Positions 25,302 to 34,641 are shown, numbered from the stretch's first letter. The stretch is DNA of 55,795 nucleotides from CAYOEJ01 sp964403015 (GCA_964403015.1 CAYOEJ010000009.1:1-55795), one strand, 5' to 3'. The notes: a model not told the origin generated them from the letters alone. Numbers and translations are program-made.

Positions 25302-25910
25302 TTACGCCTTCGATCCCTTTGTTTGCGGAATCTCAAGCGGAAGGAGTTCTCTCGGCGGGTGCGGCGTTTGGCCGCGTACCACAACCACTTGGCGCAGAAT
25401 TTCCAACATCTCATTCGCAGCAGCTTCATCGGATCCCGCACGCCCATAGAGCGTGGCACGCAAAAGCCAGCGCGGTCCATCTATTCCAAGAAAGCGGTGC
25501 GGCGCGGGAGACGTCTGATTCGGTACAGGCATTTGAGCCACGAGCTCCGCCCCAAACGGTCCTTCGGCCTCCTTTGATGAGCCACCCTGCTTGGCGATAG
25601 AGGTAAGCATGTCGCGACGTACCTCATCCCACAAGCCGCGAGATCTCGGAGCCGCAAAAGCTTGCATTTGAAGTGCAGAATTGTCCTTGAGATAGACGAT
25701 CCCGAGCACCTGCTTGCGAGTCTTATCCATGGAGAATTGGAGGGTTGTGCCGGCAACTGCGGGAATCCACAAAGAGCCAGCATCGAGCAGGTTTCCACGC
25801 TCGGGATGATCGGCCTCATCCCACGGTCCCTCAGTAGGGGCCTCTTCAGTGCCGAGATGCTCTACTGCCTCAGCCTCTTCGTAGTCCTTTTTGCGAGAAA
25901 ACCAGCCCAT
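25302..25910 (-). CDS. DUF3710 family protein
   Basis: A 202-residue soluble protein recognised as DUF3710: FSRKKDYEEAE at the N-terminus, GSLWIPAVAGTTLQFSMDK, QMQAFAAPRSRGLWDEVR and GIDGPRWLLRATLYGRAG. Function unknown. A GAAGGAG Shine-Dalgarno precedes the ATG at 25910. In Mycobacterium the dut gene lies beside this gene; here dut is absent from the expected place and DUF4193 follows directly. Confidence 0.93.
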   Translation of the reverse strand: MGWFSRKKDYEEAEAVEHLGTEEAPTEGPWDEADHPERGNLLDAGSLWIPAVAGTTLQFSMDKTRKQVLGIVYLKDNSALQMQAFAAPRSRGLWDEVRRDMLTSIAKQGGSSKEAEGPFGAELVAQMPVPNQTSPAPHRFLGIDGPRWLLRATLYGRAGSDEAAANEMLEILRQVVVVRGQTPHPPRELLPLEIPQTKGSKA

Positions 25911-25935
25911 GTGGGCGCTCCTTCGTGGTCAGTAA

Positions 25936-25966
25936 AATGAAAGCTCGCCGGGGGTACCGGCGAGCT
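25936..25966 (-). terminator. Terminator after DUF4193 gene
   Basis: Perfect 10-bp stem AGCTCGCCGG (25942-25951) / CCGGCGAGCT (25957-25966), loop of five. On the minus strand it is followed by TTCATTTT. It separates DUF4193 from the DUF3710 operon. Confidence 0.75.
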
Positions 25967-25981
25967 AATCGTATCAGTGGC

Positions 25982-26281
25982 CTAAGAAGCGCACTCGGAA
26001 CAAACCGGCAGTCCGCCATCCTCGTAGGCCATCTGGGAGCGGTGATGCACGAGGAAACAGTGAGAGCAGGTGAACTCGTCTTCCTGAGGAGGTATGACCG
26101 CCACAGAGAGCTCTACATTAGATAGGTCCGCACCCGGGAGTTCAAAACCTTCGGCTGCCTCCGTCTCGTCCTCGTCCACCGAGTTTGACTGGTGATCAGA
26201 ACGACGAGCCTTAAGCTGTTCGAGCGAGTCTTCCTTCAGTTCTTCGTCTTGCTTGCGCGGCGCATCGTAATCGGTTGCCAT
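25982..26281 (-). CDS. DUF4193 zinc-ribbon-like protein
   Basis: A 99-residue actinobacterial protein. The N-terminus MATDYDAPRKQDEELKED and SLEQLKARR are diagnostic of DUF4193. The C-terminal CSHC and CSEC pairs, with the conserved FLVHHRSQ between them, form a probable zinc ribbon. The middle is acidic. The start at 26281 fits the family N-terminus; the longer in-frame extension is not family-like. Function unknown; the RNA polymerase-binding-like acidic/zinc layout is only suggestive. Confidence 0.92.
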   Translation of the reverse strand: MATDYDAPRKQDEELKEDSLEQLKARRSDHQSNSVDEDETEAAEGFELPGADLSNVELSVAVIPPQEDEFTCSHCFLVHHRSQMAYEDGGLPVCSECAS

Positions 26282-26544
26282 CAAGTTATCCGTTTCATCT
26301 ACTGCGGCAAGGGTTTTGCTCGCTAATTCTTGGTGCGAATTTTGCTCCTTAAACGGGCATAGTCGCACTGCCGTCCTCCATGTTGTACCAGAGGTTCAGT
26401 GAATTGACAAGGTGACTCAATCTATGACCGGATTCAGCGTGAGTTTGATGCGTTAGTTCGTGCACACAAACGAACACACCGCGCGCATTTTGGGACAAAT
26501 GTGGCGGCGGGTGGCAACCTAGGACATAACCTAGGAGGAAAAGC

Positions 26545-27693
26545 ATGATCGAGCTCGAACTGTTGGGACTTCATCCAGATGGTGACAGGTTGAGTCTTAA
26601 CGACGACGAAGGTAATCGTTATATTTTGCCGATTACCGACGATCTACGTGCGGCTTTGCGTAAGGACCGTTTGGGGACCGGCCAGTCCGATGAACCAAAG
26701 CGAATCACTCCTCGCGAGATTCAAGCTCATTTCAGAGCTGGCCTAACTGTGGCTGAAGTCTCGGAGCTTTCATCGCTACCGCCGTCACAGCTAACCGGAC
26801 TCGCACACCCCATCTTTGCAGAGCGGCAGTACACCTCCGACCTTGCTCGCCAGTATCGTCAGGGCCAAGAGCTTGGCGGCATGACACTCGAAGAGTTGGT
26901 TGTTTCCCGATTAGTGCCGCGTGGCGTGAGTGCCGAAGAGATCGAATGGGATGCCTACCGTGAGTCCGGACATCCCTGGACTTTACGAGCCTCCTACACG
27001 ATCTCTGAAAAGGATCAGCGAGCGCTGTGGCGAATCAACACGAAGGCACAAGCGGTCCACGCTCTGAATGACGAGGCAACGTGGCTCACCGAAACTCAGA
27101 TCCCTGCGCCTACCTCCCCATGGCGCCCACTTAACACTCCTTCGATGGACGCCGATGCAGCGCGACTTCAAGATGCTCAGGGTGCACAGGATCGCTCGAG
27201 TGACGCAAAGATTACAGCGCTTGATGCCCGCCCGGCAGCGGCCGGCAAACCGGTCAGTATCGACGACGTCCTAGCTTCGCTCGATTCCCAGCGTGGCCAG
27301 GTTCGGCCCATGCCTGACGAGGAGGTTTTCGAAGGTGCTCACCCGGCGCACTCCTCCCCCGAGGACGCCGTCGACGCCACCATTTTGGCTTTTCCGAAAA
27401 TGTCCGACTCGGCAACGTCCAATCACCAGCAAGACCGCTCCACTGACGCAGTTGACTCCGATCAGGATTCCGACAACGGATCGTCTTCAGAGCCCGGATC
27501 CTCGCCGTCTGCTGAAACACCGGTGATTGATGAGGCATCCCAGCCGCTTCCGGGCCAGCAAGAAATTCCACTCGACGTCAAGAATGACGATACGAAGTCG
27601 AATAGCGCTCAAGGAAAGTCGAAGAAGCGCCGCAACCGGCCGTCTATGCCGTCTTGGGACGAGATCGTCTTCGGGTACAACAAGAACGATTAG
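26545..27693 (+). CDS. sepH: Septation protein SepH
   Basis: A 382-residue cell-division regulator (DUF3071) known in Streptomyces and Mycobacterium to bind FtsZ and promote its assembly. The N-terminal domain (~1-175) shows MIELELLGLHPDGDRLSL, a helix-turn-helix-like stretch RITPREIQAHFRAGLTVAEV, and AHPIFAERQY. A long acidic, Ser-rich disordered linker follows, then the conserved tail KKRRNRPSMPSWDEIVFG. A strong AGGAGG precedes the ATG. The 263 bp upstream (26282-26544) carry no other gene and presumably both divergent promoters. Confidence 0.95.
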   Translation: MIELELLGLHPDGDRLSLNDDEGNRYILPITDDLRAALRKDRLGTGQSDEPKRITPREIQAHFRAGLTVAEVSELSSLPPSQLTGLAHPIFAERQYTSDLARQYRQGQELGGMTLEELVVSRLVPRGVSAEEIEWDAYRESGHPWTLRASYTISEKDQRALWRINTKAQAVHALNDEATWLTETQIPAPTSPWRPLNTPSMDADAARLQDAQGAQDRSSDAKITALDARPAAAGKPVSIDDVLASLDSQRGQVRPMPDEEVFEGAHPAHSSPEDAVDATILAFPKMSDSATSNHQQDRSTDAVDSDQDSDNGSSSEPGSSPSAETPVIDEASQPLPGQQEIPLDVKNDDTKSNSAQGKSKKRRNRPSMPSWDEIVFGYNKND

Positions 27694-27701
27694 TCAGGCG
27701 C

Positions 27702-27743
27702 GCGAGCTTCAGCTCAAGTCAAAGGTTTGAGGTGAAAGCTCGC
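27702..27743. terminator. Inverted repeat between sepH and tdk
   Basis: Arms GCGAGCTT (27702-27709) and AAGCTCGC (27736-27743) enclose a shorter CTCAA/TTGAG pair. The convergent tdk stop lies inside it. No T-run follows on either strand, so a bidirectional, U-less terminator is only a suggestion. Confidence 0.35.
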
Positions 27744-28347
27744 TCGCTTGAACAGCTGCGGCTGTCATGCCACGAACGTGGTGGTACCGACACAGAACCT
27801 CGTAGGCGACGACGTCGTCCACCCTCGTATCTCCCACGACGACCTGTTCACCCTCGGTCACCATGATGCCGTTGACGGTTCGCGCGTTATGCGTAGCGCG
27901 CTTTCCGCACCAGCACAGCGCTTCCACTTGAAGTCGCTCGATCCGGTCGGCGAGCTCGAGCATGCGCGCTGATCCCGGGAACAGACGCGTCAAGAAATCC
28001 GTGGTGATCCCGAATCCGTAGACGTTGATACCAATCTCGTCCACGACTCGAGCGAGCTGATCTACCTGTTCGCGACTGTAGAATTGGACTTCATCGCAGA
28101 TCAGGAAATCTACGCGCCCGCGCTGGCGATGGTCGACTACGACCTTCCAAAAATCGGTATCGGTGCTGACTTCGTACGCATCTGATTCAAGGCCAAGACG
28201 AGATGACAGCTTGCCCGCACCGGCGCGGTCCTTCATAGCGAACGTCATGCCTTCAAGGCCGCGCTGGCTGTAGTTGTAAGCGGTCTGAAGCGCGAGTGTA
28301 GATTTTCCACAGTCCATCGTTCCCGAGAAGAACACTAGCTCCGCCAT
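27709..28347 (-). CDS. tdk: Thymidine kinase
   Basis: A 212-residue type II thymidine kinase (salvage of thymidine to dTMP). The P-loop FFSGTMDCGKSTL, the Walker B-like FLICDEVQFYS, the nucleoside lasso region and a zinc site with CWCG and a later C..HH are visible. The ATG at 28347 overlaps the upstream stop by one base (TGATG), giving coupling with the phosphodiesterase-like gene. No dut gene is found in the usual neighbourhood. Confidence 0.96.
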   Translation of the reverse strand: MAELVFFSGTMDCGKSTLALQTAYNYSQRGLEGMTFAMKDRAGAGKLSSRLGLESDAYEVSTDTDFWKVVVDHRQRGRVDFLICDEVQFYSREQVDQLARVVDEIGINVYGFGITTDFLTRLFPGSARMLELADRIERLQVEALCWCGKRATHNARTVNGIMVTEGEQVVVGDTRVDDVVAYEVLCRYHHVRGMTAAAVQASELSPQTFDLS

Positions 28348-29489
28348 CACACAACCTCCACGATCAACGGGATATGCATTTCCGCTTCGGTCAAAGAGCC
28401 GTGTACGCCAATGAGTCCAATGGCGGTATCTGACTGGAAACGGGAATCGACCAGCACTCGCTGATCGCTAGCGAAGGCAAGTACGTCACCGATGACACTA
28501 GCCGTTCGAGCCGAGGTCTTTCCAAGAAGACCCGCCGACATGACCTCGCTGCGCGTCAATACCCACGCCTTGTCACCGAGTTCATTTTTCCAGCGTTCCT
28601 TTACGCCGCCTGGATCTTCCGTATAGACGTGTACAGCGCGAGATTCTCCGGCAACAGAGACCACTCCTTGTGAAAGGTTGGTTGAATCTGCGATATTGAC
28701 GCGTTCATCGACGTCGATCATGCCGTGATCCGCAGTCACAATGACAAGGGTTCCTTTAGGCAACGAACGTAGAAGTCGGCCATATTCTTGATCGAAGTAC
28801 TCTAGCTCTTGGGTCCAGCGATCGGATTGCCACCCGTGCTTGTGGCCCACCGAATCTATATCGCCCCAGTAGAGGTAGGCAAAGTCAGATTCGCTGTTTA
28901 AGACCTCCACGGTTTTATCGACACGGGCCGGAAGTCGCTCCGCCGAATACGTAGGGGCCCCGCGAAGTGCTGCCATCGTCAAACCCGATCCTACAAACTT
29001 GGCAGGCTGAATGAGGGCCACTCGTTGTGCTTGGGAACCCAACTGTTCAAACAGGGTCTGTTCGGTCTGCCAATCCTGTGGATTCAGTCCAGGCTCATCC
29101 CACGCAATAAGAGAAAAGTTGTTCCCAGTGTGGGGCGAACGCAGCGAGTAGCCTGCCATACCGGTGAGACCAGGCCGTTTCCCTGTACCAAAAGAACTGA
29201 TTCCCGCGGCAGTGGTTGACGGAATAACCGTTGAGATGTGGCGCTCCACGCCGGAGCGCCGTAGGTTCGGGACATGACCGAGGCGATCGCGTAGCTGGTG
29301 GAACCCGAGTCCGTCCACCATGACGACGCAAACTTTCGGTGCTCTGGGTAGCTCGAAAAGCTCGCGGAAATATGCACCTCGCTCGCCATCAAGAGTAGCG
29401 GCTTCGAAACCAGCGGCATCAAGCGCAGCGGGTAGCACGCCGTCGATACACTGCTCCCCCGGCAGCGCAGCACCGGAAAGATCCGTCAC
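28347..29489 (-). CDS. Alkaline phosphatase-superfamily phosphodiesterase
   Basis: A 380-residue protein of the nucleotide pyrophosphatase/phosphodiesterase branch of the alkaline phosphatase superfamily. Metal and catalytic motifs: VVMVDGLGFHQ, the nucleophile Thr in STVIPSTTAAG, WGDIDSVGHKHG and VTADHGMIDVD. No signal peptide, so cytoplasmic. The GTG start shares one base with the TAG stop of the DUF5998 gene. The DUF5998-phosphodiesterase-tdk order is conserved in actinobacteria. Substrate unknown. Confidence 0.92.
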   Translation of the reverse strand: MTDLSGAALPGEQCIDGVLPAALDAAGFEAATLDGERGAYFRELFELPRAPKVCVVMVDGLGFHQLRDRLGHVPNLRRSGVERHISTVIPSTTAAGISSFGTGKRPGLTGMAGYSLRSPHTGNNFSLIAWDEPGLNPQDWQTEQTLFEQLGSQAQRVALIQPAKFVGSGLTMAALRGAPTYSAERLPARVDKTVEVLNSESDFAYLYWGDIDSVGHKHGWQSDRWTQELEYFDQEYGRLLRSLPKGTLVIVTADHGMIDVDERVNIADSTNLSQGVVSVAGESRAVHVYTEDPGGVKERWKNELGDKAWVLTRSEVMSAGLLGKTSARTASVIGDVLAFASDQRVLVDSRFQSDTAIGLIGVHGSLTEAEMHIPLIVEVV

Positions 29490-30049
29490 TAACGCCTCCC
29501 CAAAATTCTGACCAGTTCTTCAATAAACTTCAGGCCTGGCTCAAACCAACTGCCATCGTGCTGCCTATCAAGAAAGACTTGGAAGTCCTCGTTTGTGGAA
29601 ACACCGACATAACCGTGGTCGTTGGTGCACTCAGGGTCATCGCAGCCGCCCGGTTGAAGGTCTTGTGACCACGCCGCGCCCCAGCGTAAGCGCAACATAA
29701 CGGAGTTGAGCCGCCCGGCGTCGTCGCCCTCTAATTCACGGCGACGTATGAGGTGGTGCTCCTTAATACTGGCGAGATCGACCGACTGCATCGTGGTCAC
29801 GTACTCGCCGCGCGTAGTCATTTCGTAGTTGGTATCGGAGAAAAGAAGAATCAGGCGATGATCGGTCACAATGAACGCAACGACGCGCTGGTAAACCGAG
29901 TCCGCGTCAAACATCAGTTCCGGACGCGTGTAGAAGGCCAGAATCGTATCTGTGCCAAGGGCGTGGGCGATATCGTCGTAGACGAATGAGCCCTCAGGAA
30001 GCAGGCGCCCAAGGGCCGAATCAAATTCAGTTCTTCTATCAATACTCAT
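29489..30049 (-). CDS. DUF5998 family protein
   Basis: A protein of about 186 residues, recognised as DUF5998 by FVTDHRLILLFSD-like strands (here AFIVTDHRLILLFSD), EHHLIRRRELEG and GCDDPECTNDHGY. The last motif has two cysteines and a histidine that might bind metal. Function unknown. The ATG at 30049 has a GGAAG at about ten bases; an ATG nine bases upstream (30058) is also possible. First gene of the coupled set with the phosphodiesterase and tdk, divergent from parC. Confidence 0.88.
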   Translation of the reverse strand: MSIDRRTEFDSALGRLLPEGSFVYDDIAHALGTDTILAFYTRPELMFDADSVYQRVVAFIVTDHRLILLFSDTNYEMTTRGEYVTTMQSVDLASIKEHHLIRRRELEGDDAGRLNSVMLRLRWGAAWSQDLQPGGCDDPECTNDHGYVGVSTNEDFQVFLDRQHDGSWFEPGLKFIEELVRILGRR

Positions 30050-30149
30050 TAGTTTCATTCTTCCATCTGATCTCACTCGAGGCGAAACGTGGTCGGAAAG
30101 ATCACGTCACTTTGCGGGTGCCCTCCACCGATTTTGCTTTGATTTCAGT

Positions 30150-30155
30150 GATAAT
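30150..30155 (+). promoter_or_regulatory. -10 hexamer GATAAT, leaderless start of parC
   Basis: GATAAT, six bases (CGAACA), then ATG at 30162, with no Shine-Dalgarno. Confidence 0.5.
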
Positions 30156-30161
30156 CGAACA

Positions 30162-32591
30162 ATGGCAAAGAGTGGAACGGTACCGAACGCAGAGGCAATT
30201 ACCGATATCGATGTTTCGCAAGAAATGCGTACATCCTTCTTGGAGTATTCGTATTCGGTGATCTACGCTCGCGCTCTCCCAGATGCACGAGATGGACTCA
30301 AGCCGGTGCAGCGACGCATTCTGTTTCAGATGGATCAGATGGGTCTGCGACCCGATAAGGGGCACGTGAAGTCCTCGCGCGTAGTCGGCGACGTTATGGG
30401 CCGCCTTCACCCCCATGGCGATACCGCCATCTACGACGCGATGGTGCGCCTAGCGCAGCCGTTTACGATGCGCTTGCCGATGGTCGACGGGCACGGAAAC
30501 TTCGGTTCTCTCGACGACGGACCGGCAGCTCCGCGCTATACCGAAGTTCGCATGGCTCCAGCGGCGCTCGCGATGACGAGTTCACTCAATGAAAACGTCG
30601 TGGACATGGTGCAGAACTATGACAATACCTACCTCCAGCCAGAAGTACTCCCCGCTGCAATTCCTAACCTCCTAGTCAACGGATCTTCTGGCATTGCGGT
30701 TGGTATGGCAACAAATATGGCACCTCACAACCTTGTGGAGGTTGTTGCCGGTGCACGCCATCTGCTCGATAACCCCGACTCCTCCCTCGAGGATCTGATG
30801 CGCTACATCCCCGGCCCAGATCTGCCGGAGGGTGGAAAGATCGTCGGCTTAGATGGCATCAAGCAGGCGTACGAAACCGGCCGAGGTATTTTCCGCACTA
30901 GGGCAACCGCTCATATCGAGAACGTCACGGCACGTAAGAAGGGCATTATCTTCACCGAACTGCCCTATCTCACCGGCCCCGAAAAGGTCATCGAGAAGAT
31001 CAAGGACGGGGTTCAGTCGAGGAAACTCCAAGGTATTTCAGGTGTACAGAACCTCACCGACCGCCATCATGGAACACGCCTCGTCGTCGAGGTGAAGAGT
31101 TCATTTAACCCAGAAGCGGTGCTCGCATCGCTGTACCAGCACACGCCATTAGAAGAATCCTTCGGCATTAATAACGTTGCACTGGTTGAGGGCCAACCGC
31201 GAACACTCGGACTCAAGGAGCTACTGCGGGTATTCCTCGATCACCGAATCTCCGTGACCGAGCGGCGCTCAAGGTTCCGCCTTGAAAAGGCTCAAGACCG
31301 GCTCCACCTCGTTGAGGGATTGCTCATCGCCATCCTCGACATTGACGAGGTTATTGCCGTTATTCGATCATCTGACGATTCCACGATCGCTCGAGATCGC
31401 CTCATGGTGGTCTTCGATCTCAGTCAGACTCAGGCAGAATATATTCTCGAGCTTCGCCTCCGTAGGTTGACAAAGTTCTCCCAGCTTGAACTTGAAAGCG
31501 AGAAGAACGACCTCCTTCAGACCATCGCCGACCTTGAAGAGATCCTCGGTTCACCAGAGCGGCTCTATCAACTCATCTCGCAAGAACTTGCCGAGGTCGC
31601 ACGCATGTATGGCACCCCGCGACGCACCGTGCTTCTCGAGTCCGATGGCGCGACTGCAAAAACCTCCGCGAAGAGGCTCGAGCTGAAGGTTCAGGACGAC
31701 CCCTGTTGGGTCATGCTGTCGGGAACTGGGCTTGTCGCCCGTGTTGTCACGGAAAGCGAACCATCAGATTCCGGGCCTCGGGCATCACACGACGCGATCA
31801 TCTCTCGGGTGCGCGCCACAAATCTCTCCGAAGTAGGTGTTGTCACTTCTACGGGAAACATTCACCGGCTCAAGGTCGTTGACGTCCCCGCCATCCCGCA
31901 AACCGAAAGCGCACCGGGGCTTGGCGCCGGATCTCCCCTAGCGGAAATTCTCCTGCTTGGTAAGGAAGAACGGCCGCTGGCGCTCGTCTCGCTCCTCGAT
32001 GACGCGCCGTCTATTGCACTTGCAACCGCTCAGGGTCGCATCAAGCGGGTCAAAGCATCGATCCCCGCGAAAACCCCTGCGGAGATCATCAAGCTGTCCG
32101 ATGGTGATGCCGTTGTAGGTGCCGCGCCCGCTACAGACTCAGACGTTCTGGTTCTGATTTCCGACAATGCCCAACTACTTAGATTTGATGCGGATACGGT
32201 CCGTCCTCAAGGCCGAAGCGGCCAGGGCGTGGCAGGCATCCGCCTCACCGGTAACGCTAAAGTGATCGCCCTTGGCGTCGTTCCGGCTGATGATCTCAGC
32301 GCCAACGGCGTCGTAACCATCGCTGGAGCCAGCTCGGCGCTTCCCGGAACAGTTCTTGGAAGCGCAAAGGTCACTCCGTTGGATAGATACCCAGCAAAGG
32401 GGCGCGGCACCGGAGGCGTGCGAAGCCACCGATTCATTCGTGACGAAGACTCTTTGCAGCTCGCCTGGGTTGGGCAGCTTCCACCCCGTGCGGTTGGAAG
32501 CGGTGGCCAGCCTGTTGATCTACCCGAGATAGACGAACGACGCGACGGGTCTGGCGTTCCGCTGCCCACCGTCGTCGCCGCTATCGGATGA
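30162..32591 (+). CDS. parC: DNA topoisomerase IV subunit A (ParC)
   Basis: An 809-residue type IIA topoisomerase A subunit that, with ParE, decatenates chromosomes. The breakage-reunion domain (~30-480) has YARALPDARDGLKPVQRR, the quinolone-determining segment HPHGDTAIYDAMVRLAQ (Thr at the usual Ser position) and the active tyrosine in APRYTEVRM. The C-terminal ~300 residues form a beta-pinwheel. I call it ParC rather than GyrA because of the nearby ParE and the Streptomyces-like context; the GyrA box is not seen. Convergent with the GNAT pair (nine bases apart). Confidence 0.93.
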   Translation: MAKSGTVPNAEAITDIDVSQEMRTSFLEYSYSVIYARALPDARDGLKPVQRRILFQMDQMGLRPDKGHVKSSRVVGDVMGRLHPHGDTAIYDAMVRLAQPFTMRLPMVDGHGNFGSLDDGPAAPRYTEVRMAPAALAMTSSLNENVVDMVQNYDNTYLQPEVLPAAIPNLLVNGSSGIAVGMATNMAPHNLVEVVAGARHLLDNPDSSLEDLMRYIPGPDLPEGGKIVGLDGIKQAYETGRGIFRTRATAHIENVTARKKGIIFTELPYLTGPEKVIEKIKDGVQSRKLQGISGVQNLTDRHHGTRLVVEVKSSFNPEAVLASLYQHTPLEESFGINNVALVEGQPRTLGLKELLRVFLDHRISVTERRSRFRLEKAQDRLHLVEGLLIAILDIDEVIAVIRSSDDSTIARDRLMVVFDLSQTQAEYILELRLRRLTKFSQLELESEKNDLLQTIADLEEILGSPERLYQLISQELAEVARMYGTPRRTVLLESDGATAKTSAKRLELKVQDDPCWVMLSGTGLVARVVTESEPSDSGPRASHDAIISRVRATNLSEVGVVTSTGNIHRLKVVDVPAIPQTESAPGLGAGSPLAEILLLGKEERPLALVSLLDDAPSIALATAQGRIKRVKASIPAKTPAEIIKLSDGDAVVGAAPATDSDVLVLISDNAQLLRFDADTVRPQGRSGQGVAGIRLTGNAKVIALGVVPADDLSANGVVTIAGASSALPGTVLGSAKVTPLDRYPAKGRGTGGVRSHRFIRDEDSLQLAWVGQLPPRAVGSGGQPVDLPEIDERRDGSGVPLPTVVAAIG

Positions 32592-32599
32592 TGACCGCT

Positions 32600-33574
32600 T
32601 TACGTCAGATCCATCTGAACGATAATGGTCTCGGATACGCGTTCGAATTCAAAGTGCTCAAAGAGGTTAGCTAACGTCGCCTGGTCTTGCTGCGGGTAAC
32701 TGACGCTCACATCGATGCCGATATAGCGCATTCCGGCTTCCTCGAAGCGGTCCATCGCCGCACCAATAAGCCCGGTAGCGAGATGCTTGCCACGCCATTC
32801 TGGCAAGACAACGATCTCCTCGACGTAACCCTCTTCCTCCTCGACCCCATCGATCGTGGAGGAAAAGCGCGAGGACAAAAGGTAGCCGGCTAGACGCGGA
32901 CGATCCCCGAACCTGTCGATCGCAACCAAGCACCAGTCCCGTTCAAGCTCCGCCAGCCGGGCTTCCCATGCGGACTTCGTAATCTTCGTCCACGGACCGT
33001 CATCACCGAGCAGCCGGTTGTGTGCGCGCCTGACCTCCTTCGCCAGCTGATCGGTCATCGACACTATCTCCATGTAGGGAGATCCGACCTCGAGGTTCCG
33101 TTCGCCACCGAGTTCTCTGCGCATCTGGATGAAACTGGAGTCTCGAACGAAGCCAAAAGATTCGGCAAGTTCTGCAAGCCCGTCCTGAGCGCTCTCGATG
33201 TACATAATGACGCGAGCTCTGGGGATCCCAGCACTTTCAGCAAGGCCCCGGGCTGTCTCTACCTGCCTGTGCATGAGCTCTGTGCCCAAGCCTTTAAATC
33301 GCCATTTCTTGGCGACGCCGCCCGAGATCGTTATCGCGCCCTCGCCCGAGTTTTCCTTGGGTGTGCGGGCAAATCCGAAACACACAAGCTGGTTGTCAAC
33401 CCAAGCGCCTTGCGCACGCCACAAGTGGGAATCAGAAAAGTATGATTCGACCTCTTGCCGGGTGGTACGGATGGGCGACGCATCGGCGTCTTCGACCTCT
33501 TCAATGAGCCGAAGTACGGCAGGGATATCCTCACCGGCCAGCCTGGTCCAATGCCACGTGTTCGTCTCTACCAT
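32600..33574 (-). CDS. Tandem-GNAT acetyltransferase B
   Basis: A 324-residue protein with two GNAT N-acetyltransferase domains. The first half contains GVAKKWRFKGLGTELMHRQV, the second VVLPEWRGKHLATGLIGAAM, each with the acetyl-CoA pyrophosphate-binding (R/Q)xxGxG/A pattern. Distantly related to tandem GNAT proteins such as MshD, but with no specific match. The ATG shares one base with the stop of the preceding homologous gene (TAATG). The pair probably arose by duplication. Substrate unknown. Confidence 0.85.
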   Translation of the reverse strand: MVETNTWHWTRLAGEDIPAVLRLIEEVEDADASPIRTTRQEVESYFSDSHLWRAQGAWVDNQLVCFGFARTPKENSGEGAITISGGVAKKWRFKGLGTELMHRQVETARGLAESAGIPRARVIMYIESAQDGLAELAESFGFVRDSSFIQMRRELGGERNLEVGSPYMEIVSMTDQLAKEVRRAHNRLLGDDGPWTKITKSAWEARLAELERDWCLVAIDRFGDRPRLAGYLLSSRFSSTIDGVEEEEGYVEEIVVLPEWRGKHLATGLIGAAMDRFEEAGMRYIGIDVSVSYPQQDQATLANLFEHFEFERVSETIIVQMDLT

Positions 33575-34623
33575 TAAATATCAATCGCATACATAATCTC
33601 GGATGACCCCTCAAGGAAGCCATGTTTTGACAGGTACTGGAACGGAGGCACATCCTCGCTCACGATAGGAACTTCAACTTCGTGCATTCCGGCGTCAAAT
33701 GCCGGACCTAGGATGCTCAAGATGAGGTCGGTGCCAATCCCCTGCCGGCGCAGGTTACGTTCAACTCCAAAGTAGTACACGCGGAGCGAATCGCCGCCCG
33801 CCGTGCGCTCGGTCAGAACGTAGCCGATGAGGCTGTCCTCTTTTGTTAGCAGAAAGGACAGGCCGGTGTCCGTGCGATTGAGCTTCTCTTGCCACATCGA
33901 TTCTGAAAGTGGCTGGTACCGCTCCATCGACATGCTTAGGCGATTGTGAAGGCGCATGAGTTCGTCTGACACGCCCGGGGCAAAGCTTCGCAGCGACATT
34001 CCGCGCGCTTCAAGGCGAGCCTCTGCCTGGGCACTTACGTCGCGATGCGTTTCCTTTGGACGCGTGACTACGTAGGTCAACCGCCCCACGGGCGCGAACC
34101 CTCCAGCTGCTAGTAGACGACGCCGTTCAAGGTTTTTCGCTTCGACAGTGGCGCGAATCGATACCGGTAGATCGTGCCCGCAATTCAAGAGAAGTTGGCG
34201 GGCGCGCCCATCCTGCCACTCCAACACGATGCGGCCGATTCCTCGTCCCACCCACGTCGGTCGTGTAACAGCATCGAGATCGGCTTGGAGTTCCGTCAAC
34301 GGATTCTCACTCACACGCACTGAGGCGACCACTTGGAGCTCGCCTTGAGTGTCCCACCCAGAGAGGTTATCGAAATGCTCCTTGTCACCCTGAACGCGTT
34401 CGAGCCAGCTTCGCACCGACGTTTCACACACGTGGTCTACTGCACCGCTTGAGGCAGATCGCATCAGCTCAACGACCGCATCAAGATCCTCGGTGTTCAG
34501 ACGCCGCCACGACAAACCCAGATGAGAGCCGGGTAGCGCTAAATTCGTTGGCGCATCGAGCCGCTCAGCAAATGAACGGCTCGTGAGCTTACCGGGCTCT
34601 CTTAGTTCTTGTTGGTGTGGCAT
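33574..34623 (-). CDS. Tandem-GNAT acetyltransferase A
   Basis: A 349-residue two-domain GNAT protein, similar in layout to the next gene downstream. The second domain has the clear acetyl-CoA motif VERNLRRQGIGTDLILSIL. The first domain (RPTWVGRGIGRIVLEWQ) is weaker. The ATG is placed by TAGACT exactly six bases upstream, indicating a leaderless message. It lies between parE and parC, on the parE strand, but has its own promoter in the 18 bp after parE's far-end stop. Function unknown. Confidence 0.85.
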   Translation of the reverse strand: MPHQQELREPGKLTSRSFAERLDAPTNLALPGSHLGLSWRRLNTEDLDAVVELMRSASSGAVDHVCETSVRSWLERVQGDKEHFDNLSGWDTQGELQVVASVRVSENPLTELQADLDAVTRPTWVGRGIGRIVLEWQDGRARQLLLNCGHDLPVSIRATVEAKNLERRRLLAAGGFAPVGRLTYVVTRPKETHRDVSAQAEARLEARGMSLRSFAPGVSDELMRLHNRLSMSMERYQPLSESMWQEKLNRTDTGLSFLLTKEDSLIGYVLTERTAGGDSLRVYYFGVERNLRRQGIGTDLILSILGPAFDAGMHEVEVPIVSEDVPPFQYLSKHGFLEGSSEIMYAIDI

Positions 34624-34629
34624 AGAAAC

Positions 34630-34635
34630 AGTCTA
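34630..34635 (-). promoter_or_regulatory. -10 hexamer TAGACT, leaderless start of GNAT pair
   Basis: TAGACT, six bases (GTTTCT), then ATG at 34623. It lies immediately after the parE stop, so the GNAT pair can be expressed independently of parE. Confidence 0.55.
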
Positions 34636-34641
34636 GCCAAT

